64,000 bases of DNA from Krasilnikoviella flava. Its GTDB lineage: Bacteria; Actinomycetota; Actinomycetes; Actinomycetales; Cellulomonadaceae. Made by a program: the position numbers and the translations under genes. Below are positions 50,105 to 59,262 of the stretch, in pieces; the first letter of the stretch is position 1, and every line of letters begins with the position of its first letter. The notes under the pieces were generated by a model, which ran no database searches, was not told the origin of the DNA, and worked only from the letters and a program-made list of their open reading frames with translations. The stretch covers positions 806,001-870,000 of the forward strand of contig NZ_FUZQ01000001.1 in assembly GCF_900167525.1 (NCBI RefSeq), read 5' to 3'.

Positions 50105-52456
50105 GTGAGAGCACGCACTACCAGCGCGTTCGGCGTAGCGGGAGCACTGTTGACCGCTGCCGTCCTCGCGCCCGGCATCGCCGCCTCGGCGTCCTCGGCG
50201 CCCGCGGCCGACGCCCCACCGAACGACCCCGCGGCGCACGTCAAGGAGGACCTGCGCCCGGACCCGCTGGCTGAGAAGCGCACCGCGCTGAAGCAGGAGG
50301 CCGTCGACCGCGTCGCCATGGGCGACGCGCAGGTCACGACCCGGGGCACCGGCGACAACACGTCGAAGTCCGTCAAGGTCGGCAAGAACCAGTGGGTCGA
50401 GTACGAGACCGAGCAGACGGCGCAGCTGCTGACGTTCCTGGTCGAGTTCGGCGACGAGCCGGACACCCGCTACCCCGACGCGCCCGACGGGCCGGTGCAC
50501 AACGAGATCCCGGAGCCCACGCGCAGCGACAACTCCACGTACTGGGAGGAGGACTTCTCCCAGCGGCACTTCGAGGAGATGTTCTTCACCGGGCTGGAGG
50601 ACCAGAACGGCGAGTCGTTCGCCGGCGTCTACGACGAGATGTCCTCCGGCAGGTTCGACCTGCAGGGCGACGTGTCCGACTGGGTGACGGTGCCCCACAA
50701 CGGGGCGAGCTACGGCTCCAACGCGAAGGACCCGGAGACGGGCGAGGACCTGGGCGAGTCCCAGAAGGACATGACGCGGTTCATCCAGGACTCCGCCGAC
50801 GCCTGGTACGCGGACCAGGTCGCCCAGGGCAAGACGGCGGAGGAGATCACCGAGTACCTGCAGTCGTTCGACGTCTGGGACCGCTACGACCTGGACGGCG
50901 ACGGCGTCTTCGACGAGGCCGACGGCTACATCGACCACTTCCAGGCGATCCACGCCGGCGAGGGCGAGGAGGCCGGCGCGCCGGAGTCGGCCATCTGGTC
51001 GCACCGGTGGGCGGTCAACCAGGCCGGCGAGGGCACCGACGGCCCCGCCGGCTTCCCGAAGGTGGGCGGCATCAAGATCGGCGACTCCGACCTCTGGATC
51101 CGGGACTACACCACGGAGCCGGAGAACGGCGGCCTCGGCGTCTTCGCGCACGAGTTCGGCCACGACCTCGGCCTGCCCGACTACTACGACACCGCGGGCG
51201 GAGAGAACGGCACCGGGTTCTGGAACCTCATGAGCTCCGGCTCCTGGCTGGGTCACGGCGACGGGACCATCGGCACCACGCCGAACCACATGGGCGCCAC
51301 GGAGAAGATGTTCCTGGGCTGGCTCGACTACGAGACCGTCGAGCCGGGCGAGCGGGCCACGGTCAAGCTCGGCCCGTCGTTCCACGCCACCACCAATCCG
51401 CAGGCCGTGGTGGTCAACCTGCCGGACGGCGTCAAGGACGTCGACCTCGGTATCGACCCGCAGGACGGCGAGTTCGCGTACTCGGGCACGGGCAACAACC
51501 TCAGCTCGACCCTGACCTCCCCGGCGTTCACAGTGCCGGACGGCGCGTCGCTCACCGCGAAGGCCTGGTACGACATCGAGCTCGACTACGACTACGCGTA
51601 CGCGGAGATCTCCACGGACGGCGGGTCGTCGTGGGCGGTGCTGCCGACCAACCTGTCGGACGCCGACGCGAAGGGCGGCATCTCGGGGACCTCCGACGGC
51701 TGGGTCGACCTCACGGCCGACCTGACCGACCACGCCGGCCAGGAGGCCCAGGTCCGGTTCCGCTACGCGAGCGACGGCGGCGTCAACGAGACCGGCTTCG
51801 TCGTCGACGACGTCGCCGTGGGTGACGTCCTCACGGAGGACTTCGCCGACGGCTTCGAGGGCTGGACCAACGACGGCTTCAGCCTCATCGGGGCGGACGG
51901 CACGTACGAGGTCGAGTTCTCGCACTACTACGTGGCCGAGAACCGGCAGTACGCCGGCTACGACGCGACCCTGAAGACCGGGCCGTACAACTTCGGCTGG
52001 ACCGCCACGAAGCCGAACACCGTGGAGCACTACCCGTACCAGGACGGCCTGCTGGTCTGGTACGCGAACAGCTTCTACGGCGACAACAACACGTCCAGGC
52101 ACCCGGGCGGCGGTCAGGCCCTGCCGGTGGACGCGAACGCGCAGGCGCTGCGGTGGTCGGACGGCACGCTCGCCCGCAACCGCATCCAGGCGTTCGACGC
52201 GACGTTCGGCCTCGGCAAGTCCGACGCGTTCACCCTGCACCGGGAGACGGCGGCGGGCATGACGACGCTGCGGACGTGGAAGGAGAAGGCGGAGAACGTC
52301 TTCAACGACAAGGACCCGTACGCGTACTACGACGAGTCCAACCCGGGCGGGTCGGTCGTCGTCGGCGGCACGGGCACGAAGATCGCCGTGAAGGCCGTGA
52401 ACGGCAAGAACGGCGTGATGACGGTGGACGTCACCACGCCCCGCACGAAGGGCTGA
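50105..52456 (+). CDS. Secreted M6-family metalloprotease (immune inhibitor A-like)
   Basis: A 783-residue exported protease. The signal peptide is about 1-33 (RARTTSAFGVAGALLTAAVL, cleaved near ASA). A propeptide precedes the catalytic domain, in which HEFGHDLGLPDYYDT starts at His349 (HExxH...D/Y motif binding zinc). The C-terminal half holds beta-sandwich modules typical of immune inhibitor A (SDGWVDLTADLTDHAGQEAQ and VRFRYASDGGVNETGFVVDD). The GTG at 50105 follows GGAGG at the expected distance. It probably degrades extracellular protein for nutrition. Confidence 0.95.
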   Translation: MRARTTSAFGVAGALLTAAVLAPGIAASASSAPAADAPPNDPAAHVKEDLRPDPLAEKRTALKQEAVDRVAMGDAQVTTRGTGDNTSKSVKVGKNQWVEYETEQTAQLLTFLVEFGDEPDTRYPDAPDGPVHNEIPEPTRSDNSTYWEEDFSQRHFEEMFFTGLEDQNGESFAGVYDEMSSGRFDLQGDVSDWVTVPHNGASYGSNAKDPETGEDLGESQKDMTRFIQDSADAWYADQVAQGKTAEEITEYLQSFDVWDRYDLDGDGVFDEADGYIDHFQAIHAGEGEEAGAPESAIWSHRWAVNQAGEGTDGPAGFPKVGGIKIGDSDLWIRDYTTEPENGGLGVFAHEFGHDLGLPDYYDTAGGENGTGFWNLMSSGSWLGHGDGTIGTTPNHMGATEKMFLGWLDYETVEPGERATVKLGPSFHATTNPQAVVVNLPDGVKDVDLGIDPQDGEFAYSGTGNNLSSTLTSPAFTVPDGASLTAKAWYDIELDYDYAYAEISTDGGSSWAVLPTNLSDADAKGGISGTSDGWVDLTADLTDHAGQEAQVRFRYASDGGVNETGFVVDDVAVGDVLTEDFADGFEGWTNDGFSLIGADGTYEVEFSHYYVAENRQYAGYDATLKTGPYNFGWTATKPNTVEHYPYQDGLLVWYANSFYGDNNTSRHPGGGQALPVDANAQALRWSDGTLARNRIQAFDATFGLGKSDAFTLHRETAAGMTTLRTWKEKAENVFNDKDPYAYYDESNPGGSVVVGGTGTKIAVKAVNGKNGVMTVDVTTPRTKG

Positions 52457-52492
52457 CCACCCTCCGCCGGGGAGCCTGTCGGAACCACCGCT

Positions 52493-52531
52493 GGTCGAGC
52501 CTGTCGAAACCCGGTTTCGACAGGCTCGACC
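52493..52531. repeat. GAGCCTGTCGA palindrome, full copy
   Basis: 19-bp perfect arms GGTCGAGCCTGTCGAAACC (52493-52511) and complement (52513-52531) around a single base. A degenerate half copy (gggagcctgtcggaacc) lies just before. It lies between the convergent protease and amidotransferase genes, a terminator-like position. Confidence 0.85.
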
Positions 52532-52542
52532 GGCGTCCGGGG

Positions 52543-53274
52543 TCAGCGGGTGTAGCGGTCCACGAAGTTCCGCAGGATGCGCATCGGCGCGGTGACCCGG
52601 TGCTCGCGGGACCGGGCGACGATGCGGTCGCCCTCCTCGGGCGGGAAGTACCCGTACGTCCGGTACACCTCGACCCGCAGCTCGATGCCGGCCAGGTCCA
52701 GCTCCGGGTGGAACTGCGTGGCGTACAGGTTCCGGCGCACGCGGAACATCTGCACCGGCGCGTCGGCGGAGCGGGCGAGCAGGGTGGCCGACGGCGGCAG
52801 CTCGCGCACGGCCTCCTTGTGGCCCAGGTACGCCGTGAACCGGGCCGGGACCCCGGCCAGCAGCGGGTCGGCGAGGCCCTCGGGGGTCAGCTCGATCTCG
52901 GCCGGCCCGACCGGCTCGGAGTACGTGCGGTCGACCACGCCGCCCTGGTGGGTGCCGAGCGTGCCGACGCCGTAGCAGGCGCCGAGGAACGGGAAGTCGC
53001 GGTCCACCAGGTCGTCGAGCAGGGCCGCCATCTCCCGCTCCACGCGGTGCTGGACGGCGGACTTCTCGTCCTCGGGGTCGCTGGAGTTGAACGGCCCGCC
53101 GCCGACGATCACCCCGGACAGCTCGTCCGGGTCGACGCGCGGCAGCGGCTCGCGCTCGAGGCGCACGCGCCGCAGGGACGTGGCGGCCAGCCCGGAGTAG
53201 CGCAGCACGGCGTCGTACTCGCCGTCGGCCGCGACGTCCTCCGCGCGGGTACCGAGGAAGAGGAACGGCCTCAC
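52543..53274 (-). CDS. Class I glutamine amidotransferase-like protein
   Basis: A 243-residue protein of the GMP-synthase-like amidotransferase group. VIVGGGPFNSSDPEDE is the oxyanion segment. The nucleophile elbow is FLGACYGVGTLGTHQGG, with the catalytic Cys in G-A-C-Y-G. The C-terminal ATQFHPELD provides His and Glu of the triad. It is a stand-alone class I domain with unknown acceptor. The GTG at 53274 overlaps the upstream transporter stop as GTGA, so the two are co-translated. Confidence 0.88.
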   Translation of the reverse strand: MRPFLFLGTRAEDVAADGEYDAVLRYSGLAATSLRRVRLEREPLPRVDPDELSGVIVGGGPFNSSDPEDEKSAVQHRVEREMAALLDDLVDRDFPFLGACYGVGTLGTHQGGVVDRTYSEPVGPAEIELTPEGLADPLLAGVPARFTAYLGHKEAVRELPPSATLLARSADAPVQMFRVRRNLYATQFHPELDLAGIELRVEVYRTYGYFPPEEGDRIVARSREHRVTAPMRILRNFVDRYTR

Positions 53275-54239
53275 GGCTGCAGGGTAGACGCGCCTTCGGC
53301 GGCCCGCCGGTCGTCCGCCACGACGGGGCGGCGAGCCCAGTACGACGCGAGCACCGAGCCCGAGACGTTGTGCCACACCGAGAACAGCGCGGCGGGCAGC
53401 GCGGCGGCCGGGCTGAAGTACGTGGTGGCGAGGCTGGCCGCCAGGCCGGAGTTCTGCATCCCCACCTCGACGCTCACCGCGCGGCGTGCGGGCTCGTCGA
53501 ACCGGACGGCGGCGGCCGCGCCGTACCCGAGCAGCAGCCCGGCGCAGTTGTGCACGATGACGGCGAGGGCGACCAGCAGGCCGGTGCTCAGGACGGCGTC
53601 GGCGTTCGCCCCGACGATCCCGGCCACGACCACGACGATCCCGAGCACGGACACCAGGGGCAGGTACGGCAGCATGTAGCGCTCGACGAGCCGCCCTGCG
53701 AACGTGCGCACCAGGAGCCCGGCGATCACGGGGAACAGCACCACCTGGGCGATCGAGGTCACGAGGGAGCCGTAGGTGACGTCCAGGTCGGTGCCCGCCA
53801 GCCACAGCACGAGGGCGGGGGTGAGCAAGGGCGCCAGGAGGGTCGAGACCGTCGTGAGCGCGACGGACAGGGCGGTGTCGCCCTTGGCGAGGTAGACGAT
53901 GACGTTCGACGCCGTGCCGCCGGGCGCGGCGCCGACGAGGATCATCCCGATCATCGCCTCGCCCTCGAGCCCGAACAGGTGCCCGATCGCCCACGCCAGA
54001 GCGGGCATGATCGTGTACTGGGCGACGACCCCGATGACGACGGCCCCGGGGCGCTTGGCGACGAGCGCGAAGTCCTGACCCGTCAGGGTCAGCCCCATGC
54101 CGAACATGATGATGCCCAGCAGCAGCGGGACGTGCGCCGCCAGCGGCGCGAACGTGTCCGGCGCGACGAGCCCGGCGACCGCTCCGAGCAGGACGAGCAC
54201 GGCGAACCACTGACCCACGAGCTCTGCAACTCTGCGCAT
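53271..54239 (-). CDS. Bile acid:sodium symporter (BASS)-family transporter
   Basis: A 322-residue ten-helix transporter. LLLGIIMFGMGLTLTGQDFA and MILVGAAPGGTASNVIVYLA are BASS signatures (the latter at the substrate crossover), and VSVEVGMQNSGLAASLATTY is the second repeat. Family members co-transport sodium with organic anions such as pantoate, pyruvate or bile acids. It is coupled to the amidotransferase by GTGA. A long perfect palindrome lies directly upstream. Confidence 0.93.
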   Translation of the reverse strand: MRRVAELVGQWFAVLVLLGAVAGLVAPDTFAPLAAHVPLLLGIIMFGMGLTLTGQDFALVAKRPGAVVIGVVAQYTIMPALAWAIGHLFGLEGEAMIGMILVGAAPGGTASNVIVYLAKGDTALSVALTTVSTLLAPLLTPALVLWLAGTDLDVTYGSLVTSIAQVVLFPVIAGLLVRTFAGRLVERYMLPYLPLVSVLGIVVVVAGIVGANADAVLSTGLLVALAVIVHNCAGLLLGYGAAAAVRFDEPARRAVSVEVGMQNSGLAASLATTYFSPAAALPAALFSVWHNVSGSVLASYWARRPVVADDRRAAEGASTLQP

Positions 54240-54292
54240 GGGCAGGGACCCTACCCCCGCGCGCCCGGGGTTGAGCCCGTCGAACCCCCACG

Positions 54293-54350
54293 CCGGCGGT
54301 TGAGCCTGTCGAAACCCCGACGTCGGGGTTTCGACAGGCTCAACCGCCGG
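54293..54350. repeat. GAGCCTGTCGA palindrome, 58-bp perfect copy
   Basis: Two 29-base halves (54293-54321 and 54322-54350) are exact reverse complements with no loop; the centre is gacgtc. The core is ggttgagcctgtcgaaacc. An extra half copy (gttgagcccgtcgaacc) lies at about 54270-54286. It sits upstream of the BASS gene and downstream of the ABC permease gene. Confidence 0.9.
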
Positions 54351-54374
54351 GTAGCGGCTCGACCACCGGGGTGG

Positions 54375-55196
54375 TCACGCCCAGCGGAACAGCCGCACCG
54401 ACAGGGGCAGCAGCACCACCGTCCACGCCGCCATCACGACGAACTGCAGCATCGGGAACCCCTCGCCGAACCAGCCGGTGTCCATCGCCTGCGCGGCGGC
54501 GCCCATCGGGGTGAACTGGCCGATCTGCCGCACGACGTCCGGCATGATCGGGCCCGGCGTCCACAGCCCCGCGAGGAACAGCAGCGGGAAGTAGACGAGG
54601 GAGGCGACGGCGTTCGCCGTCGAGGGCTTGTTCACCACCGCGGACAGGAGCATGCCCAGCGAGAACAGCGAGAGCATCCCCAGCAGGAACGCGCCGACGA
54701 CGACGCCGAGCTGCTCGGGCCGCACGATGCCGAACGCCAGCTGCGCCACCGTGAGGGCCAGCGCCACCCCGACGAACGTGGTGGCGACGTTGATGACCAG
54801 GTGCGCCACGATGATCGCCTGCGGCCGCATCGGCGTCGTGGACAGCCGACGCAGCACGCCCTTGTCGCGGAAGGTCGCGAAGGTGACCGGCAGCGACAGG
54901 ATCGCGAGCGTGCCGACCGCCATGGCGAGCACGGTGGGCAGATACGTCGCGATCGGCGTCACGCCGTACCAGATCGAGTCCGGCGGGACGTCGTCGGTCA
55001 TCGGCTCCCGCATCCCCGGGATGCCGAACCCGACGCCGACGAGGAGCACCGTGGGGAAGAGGATCCCGAAGAACACGGACGCCGAGTCACGCAACCAGAC
55101 CGTGGCCTCGGTGCGCAGCAGGCGCCCGAACCCGCGCCACCCGGCGCCGGACGGTCGCACCCGCGTGGGGGCGGTGGTGACGGTGGCGGCGGTCAT
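54375..55196 (-). CDS. ABC-2 type permease
   Basis: A 273-residue ABC-2 exporter permease. A cytoplasmic N-terminus precedes FFGILFPTVLLVGVGFGIPG and five more helices; GLWTPGPIMPDVVRQIGQFT is the typical ABC-2 loop before the last helix. It pairs with the ATPase gene just upstream, whose stop overlaps its ATG (ATGA). The pair resembles daunorubicin-type drug or lipid exporters; substrate unknown. Confidence 0.9.
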   Translation of the reverse strand: MTAATVTTAPTRVRPSGAGWRGFGRLLRTEATVWLRDSASVFFGILFPTVLLVGVGFGIPGMREPMTDDVPPDSIWYGVTPIATYLPTVLAMAVGTLAILSLPVTFATFRDKGVLRRLSTTPMRPQAIIVAHLVINVATTFVGVALALTVAQLAFGIVRPEQLGVVVGAFLLGMLSLFSLGMLLSAVVNKPSTANAVASLVYFPLLFLAGLWTPGPIMPDVVRQIGQFTPMGAAAQAMDTGWFGEGFPMLQFVVMAAWTVVLLPLSVRLFRWA

Positions 55197-56197
55197 GACC
55201 GGGCTCCTTCGGTGATCAGGGTGGTGTCGGTGGGCGCGCCGGCGTCGTCGGCCCCTGGGAGGTAGGCGCGCCCCGTGTGGGCGAGGAACACGTCCTCGAG
55301 CGACCGGGTGACGGTACGGACGTCGTCGGGCACGAGGTCGGCGGCGGCGAGCGCCGGGACCAGGGAGAACAGCACCCGGCGCGTGCCCGTCACGGCGATC
55401 TCCGTGTCGGACCCGTCGACCGGAGCCACGCCCTCGACCTCGGCGTCCCGGTCGGCGAGGACGGCGAGCTCACGGCGCCCGCGCTCGACGTCCTGCGGGG
55501 CGAACCGCACGACGACGGTGCGCCCGCCCTCGAGGCCGTCGATCAGCTCCTGGGGCGTGCCCTCGGCGACGACGTTCCCGGCGTCGATGATGACGAGCCG
55601 GTCGCAGAGGCGCTCGGCCTCCTCCATGAAGTGCGTGACGAGCAGGATGGTGACGCCCGTGGCCCGCACGCGCTCCACGAGCTCCCAGGTGGTGCGCCGG
55701 GCCTGCGGGTCGAGGCCGGTGGTGAGCTCGTCGAGGATGGCGATCTCCGGGTTGCCGATCAGCGCGAGCGCGATCGACAGGCGCTGCTTCTGCCCGCCGG
55801 ACAGCTTGGCGAACCGGCGGTCGGCGTGCGGTGTGAGGTCGAGCATCGCCAAGAGCTCGTCCGGGTCCGCGGGATCGGCGTAGAACCCGGCGAACAGGTT
55901 CAGCGCCTCGCTCACGGTGATCTTGTCGTGCAGCGCCGCCTCCTGGAGCTGCACGCCCAGGACGTCGCGGACGGCTGCCGGGTCGCGCTGGGTGTCGACG
56001 CCGCGCACGCGCACGGTGCCGCCGTCGGCCTGCCGCAGGCCGGCCAGCGTCTCGACGGTCGTGGTCTTGCCGGCCCCGTTGGGGCCGAGGATGCCGAAGA
56101 TCTCGCCGCGCTCGACCGCGAACGACACGTCGTCGACGGCGACCTTCGGTCCGTACGTCTTGCGGAGGTTTCTGACCTCCACGATGGGTTCGGCCAT
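55193..56197 (-). CDS. ABC exporter ATPase (drug-resistance type)
   Basis: A 334-residue ATPase: Walker A GILGPNGAGKTTTV, signature KLSGGQKQRLSIALALIG, Walker B IAILDELTTGLD and the switch His in LLVTHFMEEAERL. The C-terminal extension (about 220-334) is of the DrrA/CcmA type. ATG 56197 is chosen over GTG 56200 because AAGGAGG is optimally placed. It works with the ABC-2 permease encoded downstream. Confidence 0.93.
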   Translation of the reverse strand: MAEPIVEVRNLRKTYGPKVAVDDVSFAVERGEIFGILGPNGAGKTTTVETLAGLRQADGGTVRVRGVDTQRDPAAVRDVLGVQLQEAALHDKITVSEALNLFAGFYADPADPDELLAMLDLTPHADRRFAKLSGGQKQRLSIALALIGNPEIAILDELTTGLDPQARRTTWELVERVRATGVTILLVTHFMEEAERLCDRLVIIDAGNVVAEGTPQELIDGLEGGRTVVVRFAPQDVERGRRELAVLADRDAEVEGVAPVDGSDTEIAVTGTRRVLFSLVPALAAADLVPDDVRTVTRSLEDVFLAHTGRAYLPGADDAGAPTDTTLITEGARS

Positions 56198-56258
56198 CAC
56201 GGGCCTCCTTCGCTGGTGCGGATAGGTGGGTGGTGCGGGGTCGTGCGGTCGGTGGGGC

Positions 56259-57032
56259 TCAGGGGCGGCACGGGACCTGCCGGAGCATCCGGGAGGCGAC
56301 GACCGCGGCCAGGGCCGCGGCGACGAGCGTGCCGCCGACGGCCCCGACGACGCCGAGCGCGACGTCGTCGTACCCGCCGCGCAGCGGGATGCCGAACAGG
56401 CCGGTGCGGGTGGCGAGGTCGGCCAGCGCGCAGGGGACGAGCAGCGGGACGACGAGCAGGGAGCCGCGCCACGCCCCCGCCCGCCGGTAGCCGGCGACGA
56501 CCGCGATCCCGACGAGCAGGTAGGTCACGACGACGAGCGCCTCCCCCACCACCTGGACCACGACGCCCGTCGGGGAGTCGATGCCCAAGGGCGCGGCGGG
56601 CCCCTGCCAGTACCGGTCGAGGTCCGCGTAGACGGCACGCTCGGCAAACGTGAGGGCCACGGCCAGGGCGCCGAGCACCGGCCCGGTGATCGCGGCGGCC
56701 CGCAGCCCGCCCTCGACGAACGACCGGCGGGTGCCGCCGGCGGCGACGTGCACGGTGAGCGTGCCCACCGTGACGATGACGCCGACGGCGAACGCCACCC
56801 AGCGCACCGGCCCTCCGGCGGCGTCGTAGGTGAGGCCGTCCGCCTCGCCGCCCCAGCGCTCGACGATCAGCGGGAGGCTGAGCACCAGCAGGGCCCAGCA
56901 CGCCCAGAACCAGGCGCCGGCGACCAGCAGCGTGCGGAGGAACCTCCGGCGGGCGGCCCGGGTCGCGGCGCGCTGGCGGACGCGGGCGGGCGCCTCCGGC
57001 CCGGTGGAGGTCGTCGCGGTCACGGCGCTCAC
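56259..57032 (-). CDS. Polytopic membrane protein of the ytr-like operon (second copy)
   Basis: A 257-residue membrane protein with about six helices. It begins with an Arg-rich cytoplasmic segment, then RFLRTLLVAGAWFWACWALL and the loop VHVAAGGTRRSFVEGGLRAA. The preceding gene has the near-equivalent VPHVAAGGTRRSLFVGGLVA, so the two are paralogues of equal length (257 residues). It is the last gene of the operon, coupled by a GTGA overlap. Probably one subunit of a heteromeric ABC permease. Confidence 0.78.
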   Translation of the reverse strand: MSAVTATTSTGPEAPARVRQRAATRAARRRFLRTLLVAGAWFWACWALLVLSLPLIVERWGGEADGLTYDAAGGPVRWVAFAVGVIVTVGTLTVHVAAGGTRRSFVEGGLRAAAITGPVLGALAVALTFAERAVYADLDRYWQGPAAPLGIDSPTGVVVQVVGEALVVVTYLLVGIAVVAGYRRAGAWRGSLLVVPLLVPCALADLATRTGLFGIPLRGGYDDVALGVVGAVGGTLVAAALAAVVASRMLRQVPCRP

Positions 57033-57802
57033 CGGGTCGGCCTCAGGCGAAGGATCCGCAGCTGCCACCACAGCCAGCCGGCCGCCAGGGCCAGCGCGAC
57101 CAGGGCCTGCAGGAGACCGAGGGCGGCGGGCAGGTCGTCGGGGCCCAGGCCGAGGCCGCCGAACGCGTCGGCGAACGCGCCGCTGCGCGTGGCGTGGTCG
57201 ACGAGGACGAGCAGCGCCAGGCCGGGCAGGAGCAGCAGGGTGCCCTGCCAGACCCCGAAGGTGCGGTACGCGGCCTGGGCGGCCATCCCGACGAGCATGT
57301 ACACGGCGACCGCGATCGCCCCCGCGGCGGCGCTCACGACGGCCCACGGCCCGCCGGTCAGGCCGCTGCCGAGCTGGGCCCACTCCCAGCCGAGCGCCCC
57401 GAAGACGCCCCGCTCGACGAGCAGCAGCAGCCCGTAGACCGCCCCGTACGCGACGCCGGCGACCAGCGCCGCGACGAGCCCGCCGACGAACAGCGACCTC
57501 CTGGTGCCGCCCGCGGCGACGTGTGGGACCACGAGCGACGCGAGGGCGATCATGCCGAGCGAGAGCCCGAACCAGGGCGCGGCGTACTCGGCGCCCGTCA
57601 TGACGCCGCCGCCCATCACGCCGCCGGCCTGGCGGACGATCAGCGGCACCGCCACGGTGACCACGAGGAAGATGCTCCAGAAGATCCCGCCGATGACGAG
57701 CGTCGCCGAGCCCACGGAGCGCGCGACCCGACGGGTGGCGCGGGACCGTGCCCGGGCCACGAACGCGTCGCGGTCGGCGCGGGTCACGACGGACGCGCTC
57801 AT
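57029..57802 (-). CDS. Polytopic membrane protein of the ytr-like operon (first copy)
   Basis: A 257-residue membrane protein with about six helices. An N-terminal basic segment is followed by SVGSATLVIGGIFWSIFLVV and the AAGGTRRS loop shared with the next gene. Its ATG overlaps the ATPase stop as ATGA, and its stop overlaps the next start as GTGA. By position it is the permease partner of the YtrB-like ATPase. Paralogous tandem permease subunits suggest a heterodimeric channel. Confidence 0.78.
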   Translation of the reverse strand: MSASVVTRADRDAFVARARSRATRRVARSVGSATLVIGGIFWSIFLVVTVAVPLIVRQAGGVMGGGVMTGAEYAAPWFGLSLGMIALASLVVPHVAAGGTRRSLFVGGLVAALVAGVAYGAVYGLLLLVERGVFGALGWEWAQLGSGLTGGPWAVVSAAAGAIAVAVYMLVGMAAQAAYRTFGVWQGTLLLLPGLALLVLVDHATRSGAFADAFGGLGLGPDDLPAALGLLQALVALALAAGWLWWQLRILRLRPTR

Positions 57803-58794
57803 CGCCGGCCCTCCCTCGCGCTCGTGCCCGCCTCCGCGGCGGTGGAGGACGCGCCGGACCCGCCGTCCTGGGTGAGGCGGACGAACAGGTCCTGCAGCGG
57901 CAGCGACCCGATCTCGACGCCGGCGGCGCGCGCCCCGGCCGTCGCGCCGTCGTCGGGCGCGCCCTCGAGGGTGACCTGCACGGTGGCGCCGAGGCGCTGC
58001 CGGTGCAGCTCGCGCCGGCCGCGGGCCAGCTCGTCCACGGCCGCGACCGGGCCGGTGAGGCTGAACCCGCGGGACTGCATCTCCTCGGCCGGCTCGGCCA
58101 GGAGCACCCGGCCGCGGTGCAGGACGACGACGTCCTCGAAGAGGCGCTCGACCTCCTCCACCAGGTGGCTGGACAGCAGGATGGTGCGGGGGTGCTCGGC
58201 GTAGTCGGCGAGGATCTCGTCGTAGAACGCGTACCGGGTGGGGGCGTCCATGCCGAGGTAGACCTCGTCGAGGATCGTCAGCGGCGCGCGGGCCGCGAGG
58301 CCGATGGTGGCGCCGACGGCGGACCGCTTGCCGCGCGAGAGCTGCGTCGGCTTCTTGCGGGGCTGGATCTCGAACGTGTCGAGCAGCCGGCCGGCGAGGT
58401 CGGCGTCCCAGTAGGGGCGCAGGTCCGCGTAGTACTTGAACGTCTCGGACACGCGCTCGTCGTCCATGAGGTCGCCGCTCTCGCGCACGAACTGCACGTT
58501 GGCGGTGACCCACGGGTTCTCCCAGGGCTCCTCCAGGAGGTCGCCCGCGCCGACACGGACGGTGCCCTCCGTGGGCCGGTTGAACGCCGCGAGGAGCGAG
58601 AGCAGCGTGGACTTCCCGGCGCCGTTGCGGCCGAGGATGCCGGTGATGACGCCGGGGCGCAGGTCGAGCGTGACGCCGTCCAGCGCCGTGCCGCCCTCGT
58701 CCTTGATGGTGCTGCCTTCCGCCGTCAGGCGGCGCTGCGCTCCGAACCGGACGACGACGTCGTCGAGACGGGCGCCGAAGGGTGCGGGGGTCAT
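57799..58794 (-). CDS. ABC ATPase, YtrB-like
   Basis: A 331-residue ATPase: Walker A GILGRNGAGKSTLL, a degenerate signature QLSRGKRSAVGATIGLAARA (instead of LSGGQ, as usual in YtrB-type proteins), Walker B LTILDEVYLGMD and the switch His in ILLSSHLVEEVE. The C-terminus ends in a Ser/Thr/Ala-rich tail. It is coupled to the GntR gene (ATGA) and to the membrane protein (ATGA), forming a GntR-ATPase-permease-permease operon like ytrA-B-C-D, which responds to cell-wall antibiotics in Bacillus. Confidence 0.9.
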   Translation of the reverse strand: MTPAPFGARLDDVVVRFGAQRRLTAEGSTIKDEGGTALDGVTLDLRPGVITGILGRNGAGKSTLLSLLAAFNRPTEGTVRVGAGDLLEEPWENPWVTANVQFVRESGDLMDDERVSETFKYYADLRPYWDADLAGRLLDTFEIQPRKKPTQLSRGKRSAVGATIGLAARAPLTILDEVYLGMDAPTRYAFYDEILADYAEHPRTILLSSHLVEEVERLFEDVVVLHRGRVLLAEPAEEMQSRGFSLTGPVAAVDELARGRRELHRQRLGATVQVTLEGAPDDGATAGARAAGVEIGSLPLQDLFVRLTQDGGSGASSTAAEAGTSAREGRR

Positions 58795-59177
58795 GACTCC
58801 TCCGTGGTGGTCGTGGGCCGGTGGCCGTTGGTGCCGAGGACGTAGGAGACGAGCTCGTCGGTCGAGATGCCGAGCAGGTCGGCCTGTGCGAGCGCCGGGG
58901 CGAGCACCTCGTCGAAGTAGGCCTTGCGGTGCTCGTCCAGCAGCCGCTCGCGCGCCCCGGGGGCGACGAACATGCCCAGTCCGCGGCGCTTGTACAGGAC
59001 GCCCTCGTCCACCAGGCCGGTGAAGGCCTTGGCGGCGGTGGCGGGGTTGATGCGGAACGTCGTGGCGAACTGGGTGGTGGACATGACCTGCTCCTCCTCG
59101 GCGAGCTCACCGGCGAGCACCTGCGCACGGATCATGCGGGCGATCTGCACGTAGATCGGTTCGGGACCGTCGAACAC
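58791..59177 (-). CDS. GntR-family repressor, YtrA type
   Basis: A 128-residue YtrA-subfamily GntR regulator. The winged helix reads PIYVQIARMIRAQVLAGELA and MSTTQFATTFRINPATAAKA, followed by a short dimerisation tail, with no large effector domain. It is the first gene of the operon. A perfect 9-bp inverted repeat (59211-59234) lies 33 bp upstream of its GTG start, as expected for autorepression. In YtrA systems the repressor is released when cell-envelope antibiotics are present. Confidence 0.92.
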   Translation of the reverse strand: MFDGPEPIYVQIARMIRAQVLAGELAEEEQVMSTTQFATTFRINPATAAKAFTGLVDEGVLYKRRGLGMFVAPGARERLLDEHRKAYFDEVLAPALAQADLLGISTDELVSYVLGTNGHRPTTTTEES

Positions 59178-59210
59178 GCGGGCCTCCTCACGCAGGTTCA
59201 GTAGTTCTGG

Positions 59211-59234
59211 GGTTCATTACTCGACTAATGAACC
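59211..59234. promoter_or_regulatory. YtrA-type operator
   Basis: GGTTCATTA (59211-59219), six bases, TAATGAACC (59226-59234): a perfect inverted repeat in an AT-rich island, 33 bp upstream of the GntR start. It very likely overlaps the operon promoter. Confidence 0.85.
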
Positions 59235-59262
59235 ATAGACCCACGCTCGCGCGCAACCCCCG

